This document shows positions 49,214 through 60,734 of a stretch of 64,000 bases of DNA, one piece after another. Location of the stretch: positions 154,655 through 218,654 of the forward strand of contig JAVGVS010000481.1 of NCBI GenBank assembly GCA_032718565.1, read 5' to 3'. This DNA is from Distichodus sexfasciatus (taxonomy: Eukaryota > Chordata > Actinopteri > Characiformes > Distichodontidae). The notes under the pieces are model-generated. The model had not been told where the DNA came from and made no database searches. It saw only the letters and a program-made list of their open reading frames with translations. A program made the position numbers and the translations under genes. Every line of letters begins with the position of its first letter. Position 1 is the stretch's first letter.

Positions 49214-51374
49214 GAACACATCAATCAGTGCTCGGATCGCTCCACTTCGGAGTGTTAGTGGGAGAAACGAACCCCGATGACGAATTGATTTGCTGCGCAA
49301 AGTCGTAACTCCAAGGTAAAGATTAAAGAGGGATTTGGTCTAGTTAGAGGCTGATTTAGACAGGCTGTGGATGGATGGATGAATTTAGATGAGGTAATGT
49401 CATTTATTTAGTCCTTAATGATGCTCCAATCACCGTCCTCAGTTTACCGTGTTTTGCAGGAATGCGTCACGGTTTAAAACGTATTTAAATAAAGTTAAAG
49501 GCTTTTGTCCTGTTTCAATCTCATATCCAGATTTAACGTTTAATAAACAGGTCTGTCTGTTTATTTATATATAGATATCTAAATCTATTAAAGTACGTTT
49601 GACTTTGTAAGACTGTAATTATCCAAAGTATGTTTTACCTAGTTTTAGACATTAAAAACCTTTAAAAAGCTGTAGGCCTAGAACACGAAAGTAAATCTAA
49701 CTTCTGATATATTTGCATAAAGACATTTGTATTATATTCGGTTTCATTTAGATTAAGGATTTACTTTTTTATAATGTTTTATTTTTAAATAGACATTATC
49801 TTTACGTCTTTATCCTTATAAAACACGAAAAATATTGCGTTTATACTAAATAAGCGCGTACAGATGTACATCTTTGCATTTACCCTGTACATTTATTTTA
49901 TCCATTATTTTATCAATTTTTGACATAGGATTTTAACACAACCAATTCAGAAATATATATTTTTAAACACCTGAAAACTCACAGCGTCAAAGGAGTCATT
50001 TATAACAAAATATGGAGGACGTATGAAGTTAAATCTGATTTAATTTTAAATGCACATAAATCATAGAAAACATATGCCGCGACTCCAACATGATTTATGA
50101 CACCTTAGTCTTTGAAGCAAATTTATTTTCATTGCATACGCCCATTTTGTTTCATAGATAAGATTGTATTTTAAAATATTATTAGTTGTTTTCGAAGTGC
50201 ATATTCTTAACGGCTTGCAACACGGTATGACGTTTTGGTCTATTTTAGCCTGTGATGGAGTTTTAAAAATTATTCAGCACAATCAGACTAATACACTTTA
50301 TTTTTAAGACTCAATTGTATTTGTACTCAGTAACGACATGACAATATTGGTCCCCATTCTTCTTATTTTTGTTTTTATCTGCGAGTGTATATGTGTGTCA
50401 TTGGAAAATTAAATGTAAAATTAAGGTAATTTTCCAAGTCAGTACGGTTTAAGTAAAAGCTTTAATTAGTACATAAATATAAAATATTTTGATGAGGTAA
50501 AAACTTTTATGAGACGTTGGGGACTAACCGCCTCATAACTCAACATAACTCCGCAACACATTTCCACGAAAATGGCACTTTATGGACCCAAAAACCTGTT
50601 CTTCCTCCCAAACTTTTAATTTCACTGGACCAACAATGTGTGCTAATTGCAGTTCCCTTAATCTCTGTGAGCTCTTTGGAAACAAAACTGACTCTTCTTC
50701 CAAAAAAAAACAACAAAACTATAAAACCACAACATTTTGATGTAGAAGCTTGTTTGAGACTTTTGGCATTAACCGCATCATAACTCATTTAAATGAAAAA
50801 GGGACGTTATGGAGCCAAAAACAGTTCTTCTTCCCAAACTTTTAATTACAGTGTTCGAATGATGTGTGCTGAATTCAATCCCTCAGTGACCATGAGCTTT
50901 ATGGAACCAAAACCGGTTATTCTTCCCAAACTTAGTGTCTAACATTTATATATTTTGATGTAGAAAAAACTGTTCCACGAAAAAAGCGCTTTATGAAAGC
51001 AAAGCCAGCTCTTCTTCACAATTTTTTACAAATTTTATTTTAGAATTGATGTGTGCTAATTCCAAACCCCTTATTCTCCATGATTATACCCCAATGTTTT
51101 AGTTTCCCCCGCCTCCAAACTTACTCTCTTGTTGCGTGGTGTCGCTGCCGCTGGTGAGCCCCGGGGATTCCAGCAGACTTCTAGCCGCCTCCCCGGCGCT
51201 CTCCTCGGCCTGAGCTCCCACCATCTCCTTCGCGTCCTCCAGGTCCAGCAGGTGGCTGACGGAAAAGTTTTTCTTAGCCTGTAAATGTTGTTCCAGGTTG
51301 CCAGTAATCGGACTCTCCAGGCGGTTGGGAAGCACGGCTGCTCTGTCCATCACATGGGCAAAACTAGAAGTCAT
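43434..51374 (-). CDS. prrx1: Paired related homeobox 1, complete coding region (long, OAR-containing isoform)
   Basis: Four coding exons in transcript order: 51374-51125, 48455-48280, 45079-44898, 43566-43434 (TGA 43434-43436). All have GT/AG borders and total 741 bp, 246 aa plus stop, against 245 aa for mammalian PRRX1B. Seen: N-terminal QAKKNFSVSHLLDLE (PRX domain), LLESPGLTSGSDT, basic KKKRKQRRNRTTF entering the homeodomain, recognition helix VQVWFQNRRAKFRRNERA with the intron between Q and V at the conserved paired-class site, and the C-terminal OAR motif SIANLRLKAKEYSL ending VPTVN. The N- and C-termini favour PRRX1 over PRRX2. It is a nuclear homeodomain activator of mesenchyme, limb/fin and craniofacial programmes. 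The start is the only ATG giving the family N-terminus MTSSFAHVMDR. Teleost a/b paralogue not resolved. Confidence 0.96.
43670..44815. repeat. TATAG-based array with a near-perfect 70-bp higher-order repeat in prrx1 intron 3
   Basis: The whole tract is built from tatag/catag pentamers. Five copies of a 70-bp unit begin ctttatagtatagt at 43763, 43833, 43903, 43973 and 44043 and differ by only a few bases. Farther right the unit decays to irregular atagtatagt. It fills about 86 percent of intron 3 (43567-44897). Confidence 0.95.
44832..44889 (-). promoter_or_regulatory. Cluster of AATAAA signals just inside prrx1 intron 3
   Basis: On the minus strand three AATAAA hexamers (plus-strand tttatt at 44884-44889, 44862-44867 and 44832-44837) lie within 67 nt of the donor of the third exon. 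Reading through the donor adds R-Y-P-Q and then stops at TAA (44885-44887). A transcript cleaved here would make a protein without the OAR motif. The effect on RNA is inference. Confidence 0.4.
45350..46018. mobile_element. ~670-bp fold-back element in prrx1 intron 2
   Basis: The left arm contains ttataaatgatttataatcag, then taataaacatgtgtgatac, then gatgcaggctcactatttg. The right arm gives the inverse: caaatagtgatcctgcatc, gttataacttgtttatcac, ctgattataaatcatttataa. Arms are about 130 bp. An inner hairpin at 45453-45507 pairs gatgcaggctcactatttg with caaataatgagcctgcatc at one mismatch, and an internal atcagatatcagtta is mirrored near 45830. No coding capacity. Confidence 0.75.
46058..46450. 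mobile_element. hAT-like MITE in prrx1 intron 2
   Basis: Opens with aggggtttaaatcaaaagtt, carries the family words gcaatgattcgatctcc, gatgtcacaaagtctg, and closes gatcaatgtatcgttacact. Shared interior with 56098-56468, 60740-60870 and 61330-61400. Confidence 0.65.
47345..48257. mobile_element. Nested TE cluster abutting prrx1 exon 2
   Basis: Outer termini tagtggcgtaacaatacatc (47350) and gatcgatgtatcgttaaacc (48233-48252) are inverted ends of the hAT-like MITE family. Inside are a 'gggcctcattcaccaa' element (47396-47720, with a partial tandem second copy at 47569) and a tRNA-like repeat (47756-47980: gcctcacagcgagaaggtcc, tgggttcgagccccgggt, tgtggagtttgcatgct). The right terminus ends about 22 nt from the splice donor of exon 48280-48455. 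Confidence 0.65.
47756..47985 (+). mobile_element. tRNA-derived interspersed repeat
   Basis: The head cgcctcacagcgagaaggtc followed by box-B-like gggttcgagcccc reads like a tRNA 3' half. It continues as the body tggagtttgcatgctctcct, ttcgcgtgggcttcgtcc, and ends tgcccagggacggtacccac. It cannot fold as a complete tRNA, so it is a repeat, not a tRNA gene. Confidence 0.7.
48456..50480. other. prrx1 intron 1, AT-rich unique sequence
   Basis: No exon seen. A (CA)n run is at 49182-49210, next to a balanced-composition stretch 49210-49330 that is not repetitive. The rest is AT-rich. Confidence 0.4.
50486..51090. repeat. Three diverged tandem copies of a ~220-245-bp unit in prrx1 intron 1
   Basis: Copies begin attttgatgaggtaaaaac (50486), cattttgatgtagaagct (50733) and attttgatgtagaaaaaac (50952). 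Each continues with catttccacgaaaa/gttccacgaaaa, ctttatgg, ttcttcccaaactttta, tgatgtgtgctaattc, ccctta. The last copy ends about 35 bp from the donor of exon 1. Confidence 0.8.
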
Positions 51375-51830
51375 GGCGCAGCCTGCACGAAAAATTGCCT
51401 TCTCGTTCTTCTTCCTCCAGATACTGATGTTTCCCGGTTGAAGCGAACATCAGCTTGCAAGAAAAACTGGCCAACAACTCGTTAAAGGCAATTAATTCGG
51501 AGATATTCGATCTCGTGACGACGTCTAGATTAGTCTGAAAGTCCTCATAACTCCACAAAAATACATTCAAGAAATAAGAAATAAATAAAAAATAAGGTTC
51601 TAAAGCTCAAGATGCTTCGGTGGAAAAGTTGCACGAACCAAAAGCGTCTTTTTTGTCTTTTCGGTATACCGAGACTCCACCGAAAAATCCGCCGCGATCC
51701 GTGAAGCTCCTCGTCTTCATTCCCCAACAAGTTTTCAAATATACTTTTACCTCTTTTTACCTAAAAACTTTCTACCTTTAAGTTCCTCCGTTTGCCGTAA
51801 CGAGCTCGTGATTGACGCCCCGCTCAACTT
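51375..51830 (-). promoter_or_regulatory. prrx1: prrx1 5'UTR / presumptive promoter region
   Basis: Sequence directly upstream of the prrx1 ATG. No unambiguous TATA box or start site can be chosen by eye. The region should contain the 5'UTR and core promoter purely by position. Confidence 0.4.
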
Positions 51831-54348
51831 CAAACGGAGTCCGGGACGAAGGGAACTGAAAGGGGGTAGAATGAGAGCCCAAATAAACGAGTGCTGGAAA
51901 CCCCTGGGAGGAGAGAGGGAGGGATGGAGGGCTGATGGACGTACCCGAGGAGCTCTAATTACGTGGCAAACCGGGGGCGTTGCTGGTTCTTGTTTTAACC
52001 CCCCACCTCCTTAAAATGGCCCTTACTGCCCCCCCCCCCAACTCCAACCCAAAATGCTTTCATTAGCCTGAAACTCTAACATCATTATTTCCGTTTTCAT
52101 TTTCACTAAAATTTATCTAAACCTGGCACGGCATCTCTGAATGCGTTTTCATAAAAGGCGGGGGTTAGGAGCTGGGGGAGCGGCCGCTGCTCTAATCCAG
52201 TGTTGTGATTGGTTAATAAATACAAACTAGTTGAAATGTTTGTGAAGTCATTATGTGACCAGTTTGTAGCCAAACTATTTCTAAATAAAGTCGAATAATT
52301 AACACTTTTGAGAATAAATGCCTATTATATAAATATTTGTGGAAAATTACTTTAACTCTATGTCGTTTCGGACGTAAAGAGAAAGTGAATGATGTCACAG
52401 GTAGCTAGCTAGCTCCACTAACAAGTTTAGGCACGATAACCTTTTTCAGAAGCAGATTTTCACTACACAGGCAAAGTGTAAAGTAAAAATAACTTGCTGG
52501 CATACATTTATACTTACGTATTCAATGTTTCCAAGCAATCATTCTACATCAGTAGGCGCAGCTTTATTTTTATACACCGGGATGTCAGTGATCGTGTGCC
52601 AATTTTACGACTATTATTACTAAAATAATAAACAAACATATAAAACTAATAATAAAACCATGAACGGATATTTTGGGACAATTTAAACATGTTATGGCCA
52701 AGTCCAAAACGGAATTGTTGGAGTAATGCCACAGAAGGACCATTTTTGACTCTTTAAAGACTTTTAACGGGCTGGAAGAAGCATTGTTGGCATCACATGA
52801 AGAACCATTTTTCAACACCAATGACATGACGTTTTAAGCCAGTCAAAGAAGCTAAAACTTAAAAACTATTTTAACGATGTATGTCTTTCAAATTAATAGG
52901 TATGAATTGTAGTGTTTGGTTTCCACTTTTTACAATTTCCACAAATTATTTCACAGGTCACTTCAATTAAAAATATGGCAGATTTTTCCGCCAACTTGAC
53001 ATGTGAGACTCCACAGAGTGAAGGAAGGATTATTAAAGCCCTACCGAACTGACCTAAAATAATTTATGTAGTATAAACTGCGTGTAATAAATCGAGTGAT
53101 GTTTCATTTATTGTCCTAATGGGAAAAATCAAATGACGTGTTGATGGAGTCCAAATGTTACCAGGACATTAGGAGCCTAATAAGGGAAAAGCGGTTTTAA
53201 AAAGTTATAAAACGTATTATTATTATTGTCGTCGTTGTTGTTAATGTATAGCAATTGTTACACATTTTTATTATTTATTTATTAATATTTAATTATTTAT
53301 TTTTGCTGAGTGGTTTTAAGGTGGATGTTGGACATGTTGCGTGCGCTATTAAAAAGTCTCTCGACAGGAGGAGACCGAGCTCTGTATCAACATGAGTTCC
53401 AAAATCCCAAGTCGTCCAAACTTCTCCATCAGCCCCCCACTTTCGGTCTGGGAAAAGACACTTTATGGCATCAAAGGGGCGCAGATTGAATCCAGATGTG
53501 CTCGCCTCTCTCTCTCCTTCTTTCCGTGCATTTAATTAAGGAGCTGGGATTGAGACTTTTCTTCATCATTAGTTTCCCTCCAGATCCCGTTTCTCCCTCG
53601 AAGCCCCCGGAGCGCCGCGCCAGCACCGACGCTTTTCTGCTGTTTCTTTTTTCGCTCATACATCAGCGCCACATCGTTGGCTTCATGTGGTCTTGTGAAA
53701 AGAGAAAGTCCCTGTTATATGCAGCACGGGGGGAAAAGAAAACAGCGCAAATGTTTTATAGAGTCTTTTGGAACACAGAAATAATTAGGTCAAATAAACA
53801 TTGCGTTTTAATCATGGCATGTGCGGGAGATTTCATAAGGAGCTTTTTTTTGTTCAAATAGACAAAATAGACAGACAGTTATTTAAAATACATATCGACC
53901 AAAAACAATCAATGTTTCATCACAGAGATGATTTTCGTGAATAAACTGAGATTTTCAGGTTTTCAGAGATAGATTATTCTCATAATATGCTGTAAATGCA
54001 TATTTATTGCATAAATTTACACCACATTTACACTGTACAGTTTGGTAAATTAGTTTAAAGTAAGGATCTTTTTTGTTCCGTTTTTATCAGGGGAAAAAAA
54101 TACAAAATGCAAATATTCATTTAAATGTATGTCAAAAAAGCTAATACGTATATAAAATCAGTATTTGCATAATAAATACAATTTAATTTGAATGAAAAGT
54201 ATATATATATATATATTATTATTATTATAAACGCATTATTCTCATCAGATGCGATTATTGATTATTAAAAATAATTTAACAATATTTATATGCGTATTAT
54301 TATTATTAATAATAAATACCTAAACAACAACAACAACAACAACAAATA

Positions 54349-54414
<66 letters not shown>

Positions 54415-55925
54415 CATTCATCCGAGCGATTATTTATTTAGATAAGATATTAACTCTAATTTATTCGCTGTTTTAATTTTTCATCTTTTTTGTTGTCATT
54501 CCATTAGATACCCAAAAACCCAAAAAATCTATACATTTACCTTTTTAGTGCGAAGATTTTGTAGTTCAAATTTATGGGCGCGACCATTATTAAAATAAAG
54601 AGAAGATTAAAGAACTCACAACGAAGTTAATACTTTCATGGAAAACAGCTTGACGTAATTTCTTCCCAAAATTCTTTCTAATTTGTGCCACTGAGTTCAA
54701 TTCTTCTTAAAGCCTCCTCCTAAAAACGCTGGTTTATTATTGATGATTTCTAATAATCCGATTATTAGGCTGTTATTAATTTGGTTTACACTGTGTGTCA
54801 GAGGCCACAACCTGTAACTAATGTCTGGTCAAGGCTTGGGCCTCATTTAGGTTGAGCTCATCGTTCTTTTCGCCTCGAATTACGCAGGGCTTTTTTTCTG
54901 CTGTCTGGAGGCAAAACCACAAAAATTAAAACCAGGTCCGACGGAAGCGGCTCCTATACAGCCTTCAGGAGCGAGTCCAACACAGAAAAATGCATATTTA
55001 TGCTTTGGAGAAGTCCATGGTTCAAAGTGATGTAAGTATATGACGAGGAGTGTATGATTAAATGGCTTTTATTAAGTCTGTCTGATCTGGTAAATTTGCA
55101 ATATGTACCAACATTATTAGAGGAAATTAATAACAGATTTAAATTAAAGAACCTTCAATAGTTAAAAATCCAAAGAACAAAAAAAGATTCTGAAAGTAGA
55201 ATAAATATTTTCCTAACAGAGATGAGATTTATAATTATAAACAATAGCTGTATATGTGCATAACAGAGTTTTAAAATGTGCATGTAGCGTAGGAAGCAGG
55301 CGATTTGGGAATTTAAGGGAATATTTGTACTTGGCTTCTAAAGCACCTGCCTTGAACTATGTTGAAATTTGTATTCTGGGCACTACAACAGCTATAAAAT
55401 AACCTAGCCACACAGATTTTTATAAAAGGACTAAAACAGATGTTGACAGGCAAGAAAGACAGAACTCATATATGGCAGTCAAACTAAATATTAAAATGGA
55501 GACATATCTGGAGAGCTACAGTTGGAGGTTCCAGATAAAAGAAAATAATGTAGTCTGTCGTTCCTGAATACTGTTGACTAAAGAGTTTTATGAGTGATAT
55601 AATTTTTTATTTTTGAGGCACAAAAGTTCTGCTTTAACTGGTAGTGTACGACTCTAGTTTGTACAGCACTTTGTCCAACTGCTGCTTTTTAAATGTATTC
55701 CACACGTTTTAACCATTTATTTAGCAAAGATGTTTTATTTTGTTAAGCATTGTGAAAATCGCTGAGTAAATAAATCTCTTAAATATGAATGTCTACATGT
55801 TTCAGAATTAAGTGAGTGATTTATCTTTGTGAACTTACCACAACAATAATAGTGCAATCGCAATGGAAATGTGATTCTGCATTTGACCCATCTGTGAAGG
55901 AGAGTGGGCAGCATTAGTAGGCTGA
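51831..55925. other. prrx1 upstream intergenic region
   Basis: No gene recognised. Balanced, non-repetitive blocks at 51800-52015, 53370-53700 and 54760-54960 contrast with AT-rich surroundings and might be regulatory. This is inference from composition only. AT-rich microsatellites occur at 54200-54230. Confidence 0.35.
54345..54412. repeat. (AAT)n microsatellite
   Basis: More than twenty AAT units follow a short (AAC)n run at 54326-54345. Confidence 0.95.
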
Positions 55926-55929
55926 TATG

Positions 55930-56035
55930 GTAATTTTGCTTACCTCAATGGTCTTTTTACTGGTCCGGGACTTAAACCGGCGACCGGCGACCACAAAGCC
56001 AACTCCCGAACCATTACAGTACCAACAGCATCATT
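55930..56035 (-). mobile_element. tRNA-derived SINE head
   Basis: Plus strand: ttgcttacctcaatggtctt, actggtccgggacttaaacc, ccaactcccgaaccattaca. Reversed, it gives the head with box B ggtttaagtcccgg. Same family as 13165, 18468 and 62299. Confidence 0.65.
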
Positions 56036-56097
56036 AAGACAGTAAGATGCAAATGTCAAAAATCTCAGTACATGTAAAAACTTTTGACTGGTAGTGT

Positions 56098-56468
56098 CTA
56101 GGGGTGTAGCGATACATCGGTTTACATCGATATGCCAATTCAATGATCAACAAGCACCAAAATGAAGACATCGATTAGACAAATGAAATTTTTTATTCAA
56201 ACGTCACTTTATGTTGCTTATTTTTATTAAAGGACAAGATTGTTTCTCATTTAAATGTCTGGATGAGTTCAGGAATGAAATCTCAAATGATATTTAATTT
56301 GTTTGATATGAATGGAAGTGATGCGTTTAAACTGCATAATGATACGTCCCTGAGTATCGATCATCACTCATATCGTCTCCTGAAACCGCATCGTTGCAGA
56401 CTTTGTGATACCAGCAGATGTCAAATTATCGTCAGTTGATTCGATTTAACATCGTACCGTGTTGAAAC
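56098..56468. mobile_element. hAT-like MITE upstream of prrx1
   Basis: Opens ctaggggtgtagcgatacat, contains atcgatcatcactcatatcg and gactttgtgataccagcaga, and closes gatttaacatcgtaccgtg. It shares interior words with 46058-46450. Confidence 0.65.
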
Positions 56469-57215
56469 CTTCTCTTACATCACGTCCTGGATGTTTTTTG
56501 AGCTTATAAAGCGCTCGCCGGCTTGCTCACATTCCAGCATTCCCATGAGGTCCGGCGCTGTTTGGAAATTGGGCTCATTCTTATATTAACCCCGCGACCT
56601 TTATTTGCCGAGGGGTCGCCACTGCGACGAGCAGGGCTGGAGCAGCTAATTGATGACTGTCGCGAAGAGAAACGAGCACCAAAAGATAAACAGAGCTTAG
56701 AACTGGGAGGGAGCAGCGCAAGGCGTTAGGCCTTTAGAGCCAGCACTGAGGGATGATGGGAAAAGTGTTGATGAGTAATGAAAAATTTTTATCGCTTATC
56801 CGCTTATTCTATTTGAAAAATGCTGCTGTAGCTTTTAAAAGTAACTACTATTTGTACAAAATTACGTAGTGTTGCAAAATACGACGTTGTTACAAAAGAA
56901 AAAATCTATATTTTTCTTTCTTTACAGAGACAGAATTTGTATCTCGCTTTTTCTCACTTATTTTATTTATTTCAATATAAAACTTTAACTTTTATGAGTT
57001 TTCATGGTTATATTTAAGAATGAATGTGTAAATTTGCCATATGGGAACTAAATTACTTATTGTCTTTGAAGTTTTCAGGCGAGTCGTAGTTTTTGTAAGA
57101 TGTTGAAGAAATGGTTAGAGGTATGTAACGATACTTGTGACACGATCATGATCCAAATTGACTTTTCTATTTTGTTTCAAGTGAAAACAGCTCATTCATA
57201 TATTTACATACATAT
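56469..57215. other. Intergenic, no gene recognised
   Basis: 56500-56760 is a balanced, non-repetitive block (possible regulatory element, inferred from composition only). The rest is AT-rich. Confidence 0.3.
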
Positions 57216-57227
57216 ATAAGTTTATAC

Positions 57228-57239
57228 CGTATATATATA

Positions 57240-57302
<63 letters not shown>
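57228..57302. repeat. (TA)n microsatellite
   Basis: Nearly pure TA. Confidence 0.95.
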
Positions 57303-57307
<5 letters not shown>

Positions 57308-58770
57308 CACACATCGCTTTTTTTCAATTTTCTGAATAATAACATAAAAGGTTTCTGCCTGACAGCGACGATATGTATCATATTAGGTGATATCAGCCAT
57401 TCGATATCGGTTTTTAAAAGAAAAATAATGTTTATTACTGTCAGACAAAATTAGCGAGCGAAAATGGAACAAACATTTAAAAGTGATGACAGAGAAGTGC
57501 TAAAAACATGTTACTTTTGTTGAACTAGGCTGTAAGTAGAGAAAGTAGTTTTCTCTGATAATACACAATATATCGTTACACACCTTTAACCAGGCATGAT
57601 TTTTGGCAACACCTTTTAACGTTTAATAAAGTTTTCTGAAACTAAAAAAGACCATTAGTCACAATATATAGAATGTCCCGGTGCCAGACCGTGTTGGCAA
57701 AGTAAAGAGAGGCCTTAACAAAAACCACATGGTTCTGGGCCCGAACTCACAGGCCGAGCTATATAAATATGATAATAGTGTTTTAATACTGAATACACAT
57801 AGACGTGTCAAGAGCCCCAAAAACGCGGTACTTCTTCCAGACAGAATGTTTGTAGAAAAAGTGTCACGTCAATTCGTTGCAGAATGTTGAAAAGAAGCAA
57901 ATATGGAGCATTACCATAAAAATGGTATAACATTTCATTGTAAGTGTGGTGATGTATCTTGGCTCAAAAGTGCAAAAAACGAGCTCGACCGTAACCGTGT
58001 CCTGGAGTCTAAATTCGATTTTAAGTGCAGACAAATCAGAGCGAGGAAAACATGATTCCACAAATCATTCCGACTTAAAAGAAATGGAGCCTAATTCGCC
58101 ATTAACTCGGATAAACAAGACGTGTTTTCTCATCAGGAGGCGTGGTGAGAACGAAACCTCGCCGTTGAATGAGCCACTAAAAGAGTCATCATAGCCGTGA
58201 TGACGTTCCGTTATAGAGCTCCCAAAAATCAGAGCTGATGAGCGCCTCGAACATCACGAACTGCTTCCGAGCTTTGTTTTTCACGCCAGGATTATTTTTG
58301 TCCTCTCTCCCCACTGTTCCAACATCGGGGCCTATTTTCCACAAGCCGTAACAAAAGCCTAAAATATCGCCAATTAAATAAAAGAGTTTGATGATCGGCA
58401 CCAAAAATAAAGTTTCCAAACGCTTACTACACAAAGAAGGTTTGTCCGTCTCATAATTACATGTGGGGATTTCATCAACCCTCAACCGTGGGTCTTGTGG
58501 GGCGAACGCTAAGCTCCAGTAGCTTTTGATAGAAAAGTTTGCTCGATTTCACTATAGATGAGCTTCAAAGGACGCATGGCTGCAGGTTTGGTGTCACCTC
58601 AAATCGGCTCCTCAGAGACTGGCTTGAGTCGTTATCGACCAAGAAAACAGGAAATTAGGTTTCATCGTATTTACACCAGCATCGCTCATGTGCTGTTATT
58701 GGAATGTGAATTTTTGACAGTGAAACACTCATGTGCTCTATGAACACTACACCACACAACTTCTAACAAA
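57303..58770. other. Intergenic, no gene recognised
   Basis: Several 60-100-aa frames occur on both strands (for example 57681-57890, 57946-58194 and 58189-58485), but none has a recognised domain, splice partners or codon bias. Confidence 0.35.
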
Positions 58771-58771
58771 T

Positions 58772-58905
<134 letters not shown>

Positions 58906-59119
58906 ATCTTGCAAATTGAGCTGAACATATGACACATGCCGTCCAAAGTGAGGGAGCAAAGGCCTGAAATAAAAGCCTGGCATGATTTATGGACAGGAAA
59001 TTGCTGGTGGGATGCTGGCCGAGATGAGAGGCTAAGGTTAGAGTATATCAGTTTGACTCTGACACCGGGGAAAACAGGGCCGAATTCCCTCTCCCCCAAA
59101 AAAAACGCCAGCCCCAAGT

Positions 59120-59275
59120 TCACGGGTTCAACCGCCTGCCCTCGGCCCTAAAAGCTGCCCAAAAAGAATCATGAGCGAGGACAACCCAAAGCAAACACAC
59201 ACTGCGTGTATGAGTTTAGTGTCCATATATGCGTGTGTGTACGTGCGTAAATATGTGTTTTATTACTCTGGAGTA
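59120..59275. repeat. Local duplication, copy 1
   Basis: Shares with 60243-60430: acgggttcaaccgcctgccc / acaggttcaactttttgccc, aagctgcccaaaaagaatc, gaggacaacccaaagcaaac / gaggacggcccaagtcaaac, acacacactg, atgagtttagtgt, tttattactc. Confidence 0.8.
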
Positions 59276-59509
59276 AAATGTAAATTTATGACCAAAGTCA
59301 ACATCAGTTATCGTCTTATAACTTGCAAAGAAAAGGCCTCGTTCAATGTGGTTCTTAAATTTGTTAAGAAAAGTCTTTTTGCTGTAATGCAGGAACGTAA
59401 GGCATTTTCAGTAATATTATACTCATTATTTATTTCAGTAAAACATGTTACAACTCACTTTTACCCCCAAATTTTATTTTTTATTAAAAAACACCAACAT
59501 TGTGAGATC

Positions 59510-59822
59510 TTTGGCACAAGAATAAAATTGTACGAGTAAAAGAGCTATTTCCTACAGACTGTATCATTATGGTCATTATGCTACACCACATCACCCTCCA
59601 CTGGACGCAAAATGAACTGCAGTAAACCACATTTTAGCATTTTACAGTGCTCCAACGTCCGCAGTTATTCAGGTGCAAGTAACTCAAAAGTAAAGCAGGA
59701 GTCGCATAACGCATTACAGTTCAGAGACAGTAATATTGTAATGGAACAAATTACTTAAAAATAACACTAACTAGTCATCTAGAAACTAGCACATTTCGTA
59801 AGTAACTCGCCCAACACTAATT
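59510..59822. mobile_element. hAT-like repeat copy homologous to 33225-33490
   Basis: Body as described at 33225. The right part ends cgtaagtaactcgcccaacact, the inverse of the AGTGTTGGG...AGTTACTT terminus of a common teleost hAT MITE. A further diverged AGTGTTGGGGAGTAGCT is at 34264. Confidence 0.65.
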
Positions 59823-60240
59823 ATATCAATTCAACGGACAGCGATTCTACGTCTGCTGATTTAGATTGAATTCAAAGTAGAGACTTCATGCACTGGTTTA
59901 ACACATATTAAACCACAAAAGCAACTGAAATCTTTTATGATTAACTGAACGATTAAATTTTAAAAAAAAGATTGGCCTCATTCACCAAACATTTTTAAGA
60001 AGAAATTTGTTGTCAAAACCCACTTACGCACTTTTCTTGAAGACTCTGACATTCACCAAAGTTTTTTTATTTGATGTTTATTCTTTGGAAGAAAATATTT
60101 CATTCCATGCAAAATGTTTGCTATTTAATATAAAGTCAGAGTACGATATGCATGAAATTTGATCGACGTTTTTATTACGTATCGAGGCTGTGGGATCGTT
60201 GCTGATCGTATCGAGGTAGATCAGTGTATCGTCACATCCC
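59823..60240. mobile_element. hAT-like MITE carrying a nested 'CCTCATTCACCAA' element
   Basis: Outer family words tcaacggacagcgattctac and gtagatcagtgtatcgtcac flank an insert that begins ttggcctcattcaccaaaca (59970) and contains agaaatttgttgtcaaaacc, cacttacgcac. The same pairing of families occurs at 47345-48257. Confidence 0.55.
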
Positions 60241-60242
60241 CG

Positions 60243-60377
60243 TTTCAGGTTCACAGGTTCAACTTTTTGCCCTTGGCTCTATATAAGCTGCCCAAAAAGA
60301 ATCCGCTACACCTCTCTCTTTTGGGGAGGGGGGGTAACGAGGGAGGACGGCCCAAGTCAAACACACACTGTGAGCAT

Positions 60378-60419
<42 letters not shown>

Positions 60420-60430
60420 ATTACTCGCGA
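60243..60430. repeat. Local duplication, copy 2
   Basis: Partner of 59120-59275 at an offset of about 1.13 kb. It contains an expanded (GT)n at 60386-60417 where copy 1 has short gtgtgt runs. Confidence 0.8.
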
Positions 60431-60734
60431 GCTTCCAGCTCTGGAAGGTCATCGGCGTCTCTTTGACTGGCGCTCTGCTCTAATCACGGCTGTTTAAAGG
60501 GGCCATGTGCTCGGTGGACTTCCCTGACCCTTACCTTAAAGGGATCTGTTGCCCCCCCACCCCCTTACCGCCCACCTCCCCCCACCGCACCGATCCCTCA
60601 CTTCTGTTCTAAATTTGTTCTTTAATTTTCATTCCTGACCTCACAGCTCCTGACATCTGCACCAAGTTTGGGACGCCGAGACCCGAAACTCAACTCCGAC
60701 CCCCCTTCCTCGCGAAATCCCACCTCCAGTCACG

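Noticed and set aside
57681..58485. Several 65-98-aa frames upstream of prrx1
   Set aside because: No recognisable domain, no splice-consistent partners, overlapping on both strands; chance frames.
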